Assembly (NCBI GenBank): GCA_023664725.1 | Contig: JAMPFA010000001.1 | Span: forward strand, 764,924-798,570 | Length of the DNA stretch: 33,647 nt | Reading direction: 5' to 3' | Origin: Roseburia sp. | Lineage (GTDB): Bacteria > Bacillota > Clostridia > Lachnospirales > Lachnospiraceae | In this document: piece after piece, positions 25,101 through 31,338 of the stretch | Layout of the letters: each line of letters starts with the position of its first letter | Numbering within the stretch: the first letter of the stretch is position 1 | Notes under the pieces: generated by a model | Database searches by the model: none | What the model saw: the letters and a program-made list of their open reading frames with translations, nothing else | Told to the model about the DNA's origin: nothing | Program-made: the position numbers and the translations under genes

Positions 25101-25158
25101 TTATATTTTAGAACAAAATGGTATAAAATGCAATAGTCCATTTTGTTCTAAAATATAA
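25101..25158. promoter_or_regulatory. perfect 21-bp dyad in the divergent promoter region
   Basis: Arms at 25101-25121 and 25138-25158 are exact inverted copies (core TTTTAGAACAAAATGG) around a 16-bp spacer. Both divergent promoters overlap it. The half-site contains GTTCTAAAA, resembling the GTTCT-type sites of some XRE repressors such as SinR. Binding by the adjacent XRE protein is inferred. Confidence 0.75.
25105..25133 (-). promoter_or_regulatory. promoter of the surface-protein gene
   Basis: Minus strand TTGCAT (25128-25133) lies in the dyad spacer. After 17 bp, TAAAAT (25105-25110) lies inside the left arm. A protein on the dyad should block it. Confidence 0.55.
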
Positions 25159-25159
25159 T
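25154..25159 (+). promoter_or_regulatory. -10 element for the XRE/LytTR operon
   Basis: A perfect TATAAT at the right edge of the dyad, without a clear -35 hexamer. The predicted start near 25166 is only a few bases before the candidate ATGs at 25170 and 25176, so the mRNA may be leaderless or nearly so. Confidence 0.45.
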
Positions 25160-25169
25160 AGCCTTGGTG

Positions 25170-25412
25170 ATGCATATGGTTTATGAAAGAATCCGTGATT
25201 TGCGGACAGACTACAACTATACACAGACGCAGCTTGCTGAATACCTCCATGTTTCCCAGCGGGCCTATTCCAGCTATGAAAATGGAAAACGTGGGATTCC
25301 CCTGGAAATCCTCTCCAAGCTCGCAGATTTTTACTGCACCAGCACGGATTATCTTTTAAACCGCACCGACCAGCCCAACGCTTATCCCTGTTCAAAATTG
25401 TACAAAAAATAA
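25170..25412 (+). CDS. XRE-family helix-turn-helix regulator
   Basis: An 80-residue DNA-binding protein made almost entirely of one Cro/CI-type HTH. The segments are VYERIRDLRTDYNYTQTQLAEYLHVSQRAYSSYENGKRGIPLEIL and SKLADFYCTSTDYLLNRTD, the classic five-helix pattern. The recognition helix is SQRAYSSYE. It has no sensor domain. Start codons at 25170 or 25176 (ATG) are possible; neither has a good ribosome site. The response-regulator gene follows after 9 nt, so the three regulatory genes are probably one operon. The 21-bp dyad overlapping its promoter is a likely autoregulatory operator that would also control the divergent surface protein. Confidence 0.9.
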   Translation: MHMVYERIRDLRTDYNYTQTQLAEYLHVSQRAYSSYENGKRGIPLEILSKLADFYCTSTDYLLNRTDQPNAYPCSKLYKK

Positions 25413-25421
25413 GGAGTCTAT

Positions 25422-26159
25422 ATGACCACTTCCCTCACGCTCAAAAACCCAGAACTAAACATCGCCATCTGCGAGGACAACCCCGCCCACCTCTCCCAAT
25501 GCCACGAAATCCTCCGGCGAAACGCCGGAAACACCGCCCCCCTCTTCTCCCTCTACGCCTGTGGCGAGGATCTCCTGGCCGACATGGAGCGGGGCAGGGA
25601 GTTTGACGTTTTGTTCCTGGACATTGAAATGCAGGGCAAGGACGGCATCGAAACCGGAAAGGCGGTACGCCGCCACAACAAAAATATCGTCCTTGTGTAC
25701 CTCACCGCCTACCGCCAGTATGCCATCAAAGCCTACGAGACAAGGGCGTTTCGCTACCTGCTAAAGCCCTTGGACGAGGATTCGGCCAGGGACATTATGG
25801 CGGCGGTAAAGCGGGAATGCCGCCAGTACCAAAAACTGGTGTTTAAGGAGTGGGACACCGTCCACTTTGTGAACATTGCCGACATTGTCTACCTGGAGGC
25901 CAAAAACAAGTACACCTTTGCCTACACCCTCTCCCAGGAGTTTTCCAGCAAAACCAGCCTGAATGAATACGAATCCCTCTTAACGCCAAACGGTTTTTTC
26001 CGGATACACCGAAAATACCTGATTAACTGCTTTTACGTGAAAGCCTTGACCCCCGCCGGCCTCACCCTCTCCAACGGCATCCTGCTGCCTGTGGCCAGGA
26101 GCCAGCGTTCAAACGTAAAAAAGCTGTTTTACGACGCCATGGAAAGGGGAATTTTTTAG
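25422..26159 (+). CDS. LytTR-family response regulator (AgrA-like)
   Basis: A 245-residue response regulator. The receiver domain (about 12-125) has acidic pocket Glu18/Asp19 (CED), phospho-acceptor Asp67 (LFLDIEMQGKDGIE), Thr95 (VYLTAY) and Lys115 (LLKPL). The LytTR DNA-binding domain (about 135-240) shows IVYLEAKNKYTFAYT and GFFRIHRKYLINCFYV. LytTR domains bind pairs of direct repeats. The ATG has AAGGAG 6 nt upstream. The sensor kinase gene begins one base after this gene's stop codon, so the pair is translationally coupled. GC content is noticeably higher than in the XRE gene. Probable targets include the repeat-bearing promoter at 27568-27635. Confidence 0.93.
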   Translation: MTTSLTLKNPELNIAICEDNPAHLSQCHEILRRNAGNTAPLFSLYACGEDLLADMERGREFDVLFLDIEMQGKDGIETGKAVRRHNKNIVLVYLTAYRQYAIKAYETRAFRYLLKPLDEDSARDIMAAVKRECRQYQKLVFKEWDTVHFVNIADIVYLEAKNKYTFAYTLSQEFSSKTSLNEYESLLTPNGFFRIHRKYLINCFYVKALTPAGLTLSNGILLPVARSQRSNVKKLFYDAMERGIF

Positions 26160-26160
26160 T

Positions 26161-27444
26161 ATGGAGCTGTCTTGCACCCTGTTTGTCAATTTTTTGTCCG
26201 CCCTAATCCTCCTCCTGCTGATGAAGTATGGCTTTGGGGTCAATTTCCGGCTGAATTTCAGGGGGTTCCTCTTAGCCTCCCTGGTTTTTTTCGCCTATGA
26301 TTTCCTGTTGGAGTCCTTTGCCCCGCCCCTTGTGGAGACCCTTGGGCTCCATTTTTTTCTGCTGGCGGTCCTGCTTTTCACGCTGCCAAAACATTCCTTC
26401 AAGAAAGCCTTCTGCCTGATTCCCGCCAGCGCCTTCTACGCCCAGCTGGACGGCGTGGTGGAGCTTTTGGCCAGGCATTTCGGCATTTCGGGCTGTGCCG
26501 TCCCCACCCTGGAGGGGCCGGTGGAAGTGGCGGTGGTGTTGGCGGACTGCCTCTGGATTCTCTGTCTCATCTGCCTTGCCCTGCAGGTGGAAAAAAGGGA
26601 ACTCACCCTTTCTATCACCCTGGGGGAAGGGATTTTTCTCACCATGCTTGGGGTGGCCTTCCCCTTTTATGACATTTTCTACTCCTACCTGGAAAATGGC
26701 TCCAAGGGCTTTAAAACAAGCCTGTGGATTTTCTTCTGCCTGGGGCTGAATATCTCCATTTTCGCCTATTTTTTCCACAAGCAGAAAACGAATCATTACC
26801 ACAACCTGTCGGAGGCTTACCGGGAATACTATAACGCCCAGTACGCACAATTTTCCGCCTACAAAAAATCCCAGGCCAGGCAGGACCGTTTCCGCCACGA
26901 CCAGGACAACCATTTTCTGGTGATGCAGGAAATACTCTCTGGGAAAGAGTACGACAAAGCCGCCGCCTACATGGAACAGCTTACGAAAACCCGGGATACA
27001 GACTTCTTTCCTGTGTTTACGGGGAATGAAATACTGGATATGCTGATCAAAATGAAATACCAGAAAATATGTGATTTGAATATTTCGATTCGCATTGTGA
27101 ATAGTCTTGACGTGATTTCCCACATGGATCCTGTGGATATCTGCATTATCTTTTCCAATGCCATAGACAATGCCATGGAATCCTGCGAGAAGGTCACGGG
27201 AAACCGTTATATTGAACTTGGGGCAAAAAAATTTTCCTGCCACACCATGGTTTGCATGAAAAACCCTGTATCCGATAAGGGGCGGGATAAAAAAACATTT
27301 TTTCACACCGACAAGGAGGACAAAAACCTCCACGGTTTCGGCATTTCCAATATGAGGGAAACGCTGAAAAAATATCACGGGACGTTAAGCTATGAACAGA
27401 GGGGAGATACGCTAATCACCCGGATACTTCTTTCTGATGTCTAA
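26161..27444 (+). CDS. sensor histidine kinase, AgrC/GHKL type
   Basis: A 427-residue membrane kinase, presumed partner of the upstream LytTR regulator. Residues 1 to about 205 contain roughly six membrane spans (for example FVNFLSALILLLLMKYGF and LWILCLICLALQV), typical of peptide-sensing AgrC-like receptors. A helical linker leads to the phospho-acceptor motif RFRHDQDNHF with His246. The GHKL ATPase has an N-box NAIDNAMESC near 335-345 and a G-box HGFGISNMRETLKKY near 390-405. No peptide precursor or AgrB-like protease is visible nearby, so the signal is unknown. Base composition falls from GC-rich to near average at about position 27000, around the start of the ATPase domain, suggesting a mosaic origin. 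Confidence 0.92.
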   Translation: MELSCTLFVNFLSALILLLLMKYGFGVNFRLNFRGFLLASLVFFAYDFLLESFAPPLVETLGLHFFLLAVLLFTLPKHSFKKAFCLIPASAFYAQLDGVVELLARHFGISGCAVPTLEGPVEVAVVLADCLWILCLICLALQVEKRELTLSITLGEGIFLTMLGVAFPFYDIFYSYLENGSKGFKTSLWIFFCLGLNISIFAYFFHKQKTNHYHNLSEAYREYYNAQYAQFSAYKKSQARQDRFRHDQDNHFLVMQEILSGKEYDKAAAYMEQLTKTRDTDFFPVFTGNEILDMLIKMKYQKICDLNISIRIVNSLDVISHMDPVDICIIFSNAIDNAMESCEKVTGNRYIELGAKKFSCHTMVCMKNPVSDKGRDKKTFFHTDKEDKNLHGFGISNMRETLKKYHGTLSYEQRGDTLITRILLSDV

Positions 27445-27445
27445 A

Positions 27446-27563
27446 GAAACACTGATTAAATCCTCATTTCCTTAGAACTTCTGGCGGATGCACACGGATT
27501 TGCAGAGGAATATGCTGTTTTGCAGTGAAAATTCGATGCAAAAAACGCTTTTATCAGCGTTTC
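27446..27563. mobile_element. MITE-like element with imperfect 15-bp terminal inverted repeats
   Basis: GAAACACTGATTAAA at 27446-27460 is inverted (13 of 15 identical) as TTTTATCAGCGTTTC at 27549-27563, giving a 118-bp unit directly after the kinase stop codon. The interior has no gene. Size and ends fit a small non-autonomous element, but no target-site duplication was confirmed. Confidence 0.35.
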
Positions 27564-27567
27564 CTGA

Positions 27568-27602
27568 CCGTTTATCCCACTAGGACCCGCCGCTCGTCCC
27601 AC
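27568..27602 (+). promoter_or_regulatory. LytTR-type direct repeats upstream of the secreted-protein gene
   Basis: CCGTTTATCCCAC (27568-27580) and CCGCTCGTCCCAC (27590-27602) match at 10 of 13 positions. They are spaced exactly 22 bp start to start, the pitch known for VirR boxes and close to other LytTR sites. The second copy ends 5 bp before the expected -35 position. Confidence 0.6.
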
Positions 27603-27629
27603 AAATCCCCCAAATTTTTCTCCTGATGC

Positions 27630-27635
27630 TATAAT
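27630..27635 (+). promoter_or_regulatory. -10 element of an activator-dependent promoter
   Basis: Perfect TATAAT, but the -35 position (27607-27612) reads CCCCCA, so transcription should need an activator. The direct repeats just upstream are correctly placed to recruit one. Confidence 0.6.
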
Positions 27636-27667
27636 GTGGCTATCATTCTGTTTAGGAGGAAATATTG

Positions 27668-28489
27668 ATGAAAAACACAAGTTCAAAACCTATCACAAAA
27701 ATACTGTTCCTGCTGGCGTTTATCTTTGCCCTTCTTATGCCCTCAGGCAAAGCCCAGGCGCAGGAATATTTTATCACCGATGCGGGATATCTTTCCAAAA
27801 ATGGAAACACGGAACTTCGGGAAACCGAAATCACCGGGGAAGTGGATTATTACCTGCTGAAATTTAAGGCAAAAAAAGACGGGTATGTGATTTTTACCGC
27901 AAAAACCCCAGTGGATAAGGATTACAGTGGAGCCTTCCACGGTTTTTGGCGGCTGTGCGATTCTTCCAGACAGTCCCTGACCCAAAGCGATATGTTCCGC
28001 ATGGAGGAATCCGTCACTTTTGCCATAAAGAAAAACAAGACCTACTACTTAAAGGTGGACTTTAACGACGCCGTGGTTATCAACCATCAATATAAAGCGG
28101 TCACAGACAAAAGCGGCAGCAAAAAATCCAAGGCGTACAGCCTGAAAAAGAACAAAACCGCATCCGGCCTCCTGATCTCCGGGGAAAACAAAACGGACTG
28201 GTACAAAATCAAGCTCACCAAAAAACAGGCCTTAAAGCTGACCTTTACCACAAAATCCAACAACGGCCTGTGCGTGGAGGTCTTCTCTTCCAAAAATCTC
28301 AACAAAGCCATAGAAGGCCTTGCCTACAAGCAGACCGACAGCCGGAATGAAACCGTATCCCTCACTTCCCGGAACGGACATTACAGTGACTCGCCCAAGA
28401 AAAAACTGGAAAAAGGCACTTATTATGTGAAGGTCTACGGCATGAAGGGCTGGCAGCAGTCCGGTTTCTACTCCCTGAAATGGAAGTAA
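27668..28489 (+). CDS. secreted protein with two PPC-like beta domains
   Basis: A 273-residue exported protein. The ATG at 27668 has AGGAGG 7 nt upstream. The signal peptide covers about 1-32 (ITKILFLLAFIFALLM, cleavage near AQAQ). The mature part appears to hold two similar jelly-roll units resembling bacterial pre-peptidase C-terminal domains. Each has a strand pattern ending in KNKTYYLKVD or KGTYYVKVYG; the second begins LISGENKTDWYKIKL. There is no catalytic motif and no cell-wall anchor, so it may be a binding module or extracellular effector. Immediately downstream of the two-component genes and behind LytTR-type repeats, it is a likely regulon member. Confidence 0.75.
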   Translation: MKNTSSKPITKILFLLAFIFALLMPSGKAQAQEYFITDAGYLSKNGNTELRETEITGEVDYYLLKFKAKKDGYVIFTAKTPVDKDYSGAFHGFWRLCDSSRQSLTQSDMFRMEESVTFAIKKNKTYYLKVDFNDAVVINHQYKAVTDKSGSKKSKAYSLKKNKTASGLLISGENKTDWYKIKLTKKQALKLTFTTKSNNGLCVEVFSSKNLNKAIEGLAYKQTDSRNETVSLTSRNGHYSDSPKKKLEKGTYYVKVYGMKGWQQSGFYSLKWK

Positions 28490-28506
28490 ACGCTGGCGGC
28501 CTTCCG

Positions 28507-29736
28507 CTAAAAGGTGCGAATCAGCAAATCGCTGTTTTCCACAAAATCCATAATATTGTGGAACCCCAGACGCTCCAGCAAATCCCTGACAAAAGGGTTT
28601 TCCAGGGGCGTCTTAAATTCTGCCATCTCCCCGTAGTCCTCCACAAATTGTTTCCCCTCGTCGGCGGGAATCATGGCCTTTGGCCCCCCCACACAACCAC
28701 CCTTGCAGCCCATCCCCTCAAAAAAGTTTGCCTCCGTCTCCCCGTTTTTCACCTGCTCAATGAGCTTTTTGCAGTCCGCCACTCCGTCGGCCTGTTTCGC
28801 CTGCACCTTTATGGATTTTTCCGGGTCTAACTGGTTGACGGTCTCCTTTACCGCCTGGCTGACCCCCCCTGTCCTGGCGTAGATTCGCCCCGCCTTTGAG
28901 GAGTGCTCCTTCTCCTCCTCGGCAAGTTCCCCTATTTTGAGATCCGCCGCCTCAAAAATTTCTCCCGTCTCCTGGAAGGTCAGCACGTAGTCCACCGCAT
29001 CCTTGATATCCTCCTCCCTAGCCTCCTTTTTCTTTGCCATGCAGGGGCCGATAAACACCGTCACGGCGTCGGGGTGCAGCTTTTTTACCACCCTGCCTGC
29101 GGCTATCATTGGGGAAACCGCCCCTGGCACGTGGGGAGCCAGCTCCTTGTAGATGCCCCGTATCATGGAAATCCAGATTGGGCAGCAGCAGCTTGTGAGC
29201 TGGAAATCCCCCTGCTTTTTCACATGGCGGTCAAATTCCAACGCCTCTTTTAGGGTGAGGATGTCGGCAAACACCGCAACCTCCACCATCCCCTGAAACC
29301 CCAGGGCTTTCAAGGCGCTGCGCAGCCGTCCCGGGGTCGCCTCCCTGCCAAACTGCCCGGTAAAGGCGGGGGCCACCAGGGCGTACACCGGCTGTTTTCC
29401 CTCCTCCAACGCCTTTAGCACCGGATAAATTTCCCGGTTCTCCTTGATGTGCCCCAGCCTGCAGGCATCCACGCAGACGCCGCAGCCCACGCAGCTCTCC
29501 GGGTGAATCCGCACCTTTCCCTCCGGCGTTTTTTCTATGGCCCCGAATTCGCAGCTTTTCACACATGCGCTCTCCTCCCCGCAGTCTACACAGTCCCCGG
29601 TGTGTATCACCGGCGGGTAGTTTTCCGGGTGGAGGAGGCAGTCTAGGGACTGGTCCTCGTCCTGTTTGGTAATGTCCCTGCCTTTTTCTAACTCCTGCCT
29701 GGCTATTTTGTGGTACAGTTCTTTTAATGTAGTCAT
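28507..29736 (-). CDS. [FeFe]-hydrogenase-like iron-sulfur protein
   Basis: A 409-residue protein with an N-terminal two-cluster ferredoxin domain and an H-cluster domain. The first cluster motif is expanded (Cys49, 52, 58, 62; C-x2-C-x5-C-x3-C) and the second is canonical (Cys82, 85, 88, 92). H-cluster motifs: L1 TSCCCPIW (Cys183-185), L2 GPCMAKKKEA (Cys232), L3 GMGCKGGCVGGPK (Cys344, Cys348). The four expected cluster ligands are present, but L1 has one extra Cys versus the common TSCCPxW, and L3 lacks the usual ACPGG. It is probably a monomeric non-group-A hydrogenase or a sensory one, perhaps linked to PFOR-reduced ferredoxin. AGGAG precedes the ATG. No HydE/F/G maturase is in the window. 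Confidence 0.85.
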   Translation of the reverse strand: MTTLKELYHKIARQELEKGRDITKQDEDQSLDCLLHPENYPPVIHTGDCVDCGEESACVKSCEFGAIEKTPEGKVRIHPESCVGCGVCVDACRLGHIKENREIYPVLKALEEGKQPVYALVAPAFTGQFGREATPGRLRSALKALGFQGMVEVAVFADILTLKEALEFDRHVKKQGDFQLTSCCCPIWISMIRGIYKELAPHVPGAVSPMIAAGRVVKKLHPDAVTVFIGPCMAKKKEAREEDIKDAVDYVLTFQETGEIFEAADLKIGELAEEEKEHSSKAGRIYARTGGVSQAVKETVNQLDPEKSIKVQAKQADGVADCKKLIEQVKNGETEANFFEGMGCKGGCVGGPKAMIPADEGKQFVEDYGEMAEFKTPLENPFVRDLLERLGFHNIMDFVENSDLLIRTF

Positions 29737-29827
29737 GGTATGCTCCTTTTTCTGTACGGATTCTTTTTGATGCCGTCTGTCATACCATTACTATCTCCGT
29801 TTTTTTGTTCCTTATTCCTGAAAAAAG

Positions 29828-29867
29828 AAAACCAGCCTGGCGCCTTTGTGAAACACCTGCTGGTTTT
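29828..29867 (-). terminator. terminator of the 64-aa gene
   Basis: AAAACCAGC/GCTGGTTTT stem (9 bp) around a 22-nt loop, followed on the minus strand by CTTTTTT. It lies about 20 bp after the stop codon. Confidence 0.7.
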
Positions 29868-29886
29868 GCTCTTATCGTCTTATCTA

Positions 29887-30081
29887 TCAGAAAATTTGTA
29901 ATTTCTGCTCCCTCTTTTCCATAAGTTTACGGATATCATCTATATCGGTCAGCACCGGCATCGTTGGCATAGATGGTTTCCATTCTGGGTCGAGACTGGA
30001 TTCCTCCAGTGCATTGGCCAATGCCTCCGCCTGATGCGGGTCACGGATTATAATATTTGTAAGTATACTGGATGTAGCCAT
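29887..30081 (-). CDS. 64-aa small conserved-looking protein, unknown
   Basis: I cannot name it. The ATG at 30081 is chosen because AGGAGG lies 7 nt upstream; the in-frame ATG at 30129 has no ribosome site. The sequence starts ATSSILTNIIIRDPHQAEALANALEES, with a predicted strand, then a helix that often marks small DNA- or protein-binding partners. A proline-rich turn (WKPSMPTMPVLTD) and a basic C-terminal helix (IRKLMEKREQKLQIF) follow. It has its own terminator and lies next to a decayed XRE gene, so it may have been part of a small regulatory or toxin-antitoxin-like unit. Confidence 0.6.
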   Translation of the reverse strand: MATSSILTNIIIRDPHQAEALANALEESSLDPEWKPSMPTMPVLTDIDDIRKLMEKREQKLQIF

Positions 30082-30155
30082 ATTGACACCTCCTCTGAAT
30101 TTAGCATTTCTCTTTTTTAACAAATACATTTATTCCTTTATATTGTACTCAATCA

Positions 30156-30181
30156 GACGTGAAAAATCAATATTGCACGTC
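30156..30181. promoter_or_regulatory. GACGTG/CACGTC inverted repeat upstream of the 64-aa gene
   Basis: A 6-bp perfect inverted repeat with a 14-bp spacer, about 75 bp upstream of the 64-aa gene and close to a TATAAA. It might be an operator; the evidence is weak. Confidence 0.3.
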
Positions 30182-30209
30182 ATAAAAAATTTAGCATTTA
30201 TTTGGAAAA

Positions 30210-30359
30210 TTATTCTTTTTCTCGAAGTTCCAGTAAATCAGAGATATCACAGTCAAGATATTCACATATTCTTGCCAAAAATTCACAATCGTATCTTTGT
30301 GTTTGTCTGCATCAATAATAATTTTTATACTTGACATAACTGCCCTGTGCCTTTAGAAT
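30210..30359 (-). pseudogene. decayed XRE-type regulator, C-terminal remnant
   Basis: The minus strand encodes ARICEYLDCDISDLLEL followed by REKE and a stop, the standard C-terminal end of small XRE/Cro regulators. Reading upstream in the same frame, a TGA at 30312-30314 interrupts the gene. Another 15 codons (including KAQGSYVKYKNYY) precede a further stop, and no HTH start is found. The gene is therefore broken by at least one nonsense codon and 5' loss. It lies upstream of the 64-aa gene on the same strand and may once have regulated it. Confidence 0.65.
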
Positions 30360-30395
30360 CTAAACTATAAAGAAATGAGTTTTTCGACCGTACAG

Positions 30396-30551
30396 CTAAT
30401 GCTCAAACGGCTTGCTCGTTTCTTTTTTATCCTTCATCCTATGCATAGTGTACCAATATCCTTGCCATAAACATATCATATCTAATCCGTCCATACTGTC
30501 GTCAAAAACAGGTATTGCCAAACTCCGAAACCAAACACCACCGATATTCAA
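30396..30551 (-). pseudogene. short coding remnant, probable C-terminal end of a lost gene
   Basis: An uninterrupted 51-codon stretch with protein-like composition (WFRSLAIPVFDD, then MDGLDMICLWQGYWY, ending in KKETSKPFEH and a stop). It has no ribosome site and only a TTG at its beginning. It follows directly, in another frame, the truncated 44-aa gene at 30566-30700, so the two may be the ends of a single protein with the middle deleted. Family not recognised. Confidence 0.4.
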
Positions 30552-30565
30552 TTACTAGCTCAATG

Positions 30566-30700
30566 CTAAGATTTTGCCTCTGATACAAAAGAATTTTTGT
30601 ACATATTATGCCAAAACCTTTCCTTTATCTTAGATACATCCAACCCTTTTATCCCTATTCTTGCATTTATTCCATTTCCTAACAAAAGACTTTTCGCCAT
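30566..30700 (-). pseudogene. truncated N-terminus of a Sir2-like/nucleotide-binding protein
   Basis: The ATG at 30700 has GGAGG 6 nt upstream and encodes 44 residues starting AKSLLLGNGINARIGIKGLDV, before a stop within SEAKS. The opening strand with LLLGNG resembles the NAD-binding start of Sir2-like proteins found in defence loci, but full proteins are several hundred residues. A good ribosome site with an almost immediate end indicates truncation. The call rests on one short motif. Confidence 0.4.
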
Positions 30701-30816
30701 CATCTTCCTCCCTGTGTTTATAACACATCGCCAACATTTTATAGTTTTTGATTCATTACCCTTTGTTTCAATTATCAAATACTACTTTTAAACACACGTC
30801 AAGTATATACAAGAAC

Positions 30817-31272
30817 TTATTTCTTAATATATATTTCTTTCAATAAAGTCAGCATGTTGCGTAAAGAGCACCCCATTGCTAATAAAAAAACCATATTTAC
30901 GCTTTTTCCCCTTTGATATAAATATCGCCACTCTTCAAAAACCAACTTATTTTTTTCTAAATAATTCCAAAACGATTCTTCATCACATGGAAATCCCCAT
31001 GTTTGCATATGTGTTACTGTCAATTGTAAAATAATATTTTGTTCATTATTAGGAATTTGGCAAAACAATTTTTTTAAATCATGTCCTCTTACTTTTTCGT
31101 CCAACATGCTTTTTAAGAACAACTCAATGGAAAATCCCAAATTAACCATAGCTGGAATAATAGAATACATATCTTTTTCATTTGTAATTTTCGACTGAGA
31201 ACGATATTCTCTTTCCCCAACTTCAAAAAAAGCCATTGCCTCATTTGCAATTTTAAAATCAATATTGACCAT
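30817..31272 (-). CDS. HEPN-like domain protein
   Basis: A 151-residue helical protein. It contains NLGFSIELFLKSMLDEKVRGHDLKKLFCQIP, the arrangement seen in many small HEPN proteins: an ELxLK helix followed by a GHDLxxLF motif. Some HEPN proteins are RNases through an R-x4-6-H motif. Only the RGHD portion is seen here, so nuclease activity is uncertain. ATG at 31272 or GTG at 31278 can start; AGGGA lies about 10 nt before the ATG. It follows the type III methyltransferase gene by 66 nt on the same strand, suggesting an accessory defence role. AT-rich. Confidence 0.65.
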   Translation of the reverse strand: MVNIDFKIANEAMAFFEVGEREYRSQSKITNEKDMYSIIPAMVNLGFSIELFLKSMLDEKVRGHDLKKLFCQIPNNEQNIILQLTVTHMQTWGFPCDEESFWNYLEKNKLVFEEWRYLYQRGKSVNMVFLLAMGCSLRNMLTLLKEIYIKK

Positions 31273-31338
31273 ATCCACAAAATCCCTAATACTAAAACAT
31301 AGTGTCCATTACATACTTTCTATTATCCACCGCTGTCT

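Noticed and set aside
26272-27378. Long open frame of 368 codons on the minus strand
   Set aside because: It lies wholly antisense to the sensor kinase, which has clear H, N and G boxes. The frame is open only because the kinase gene is GC-rich; its protein has no recognisable domain.
27530-27563. Intrinsic terminator after the kinase gene
   Set aside because: AAACGC/GCGTTT forms a short stem but no T-run follows; the end of an inverted-repeat element explains it better.
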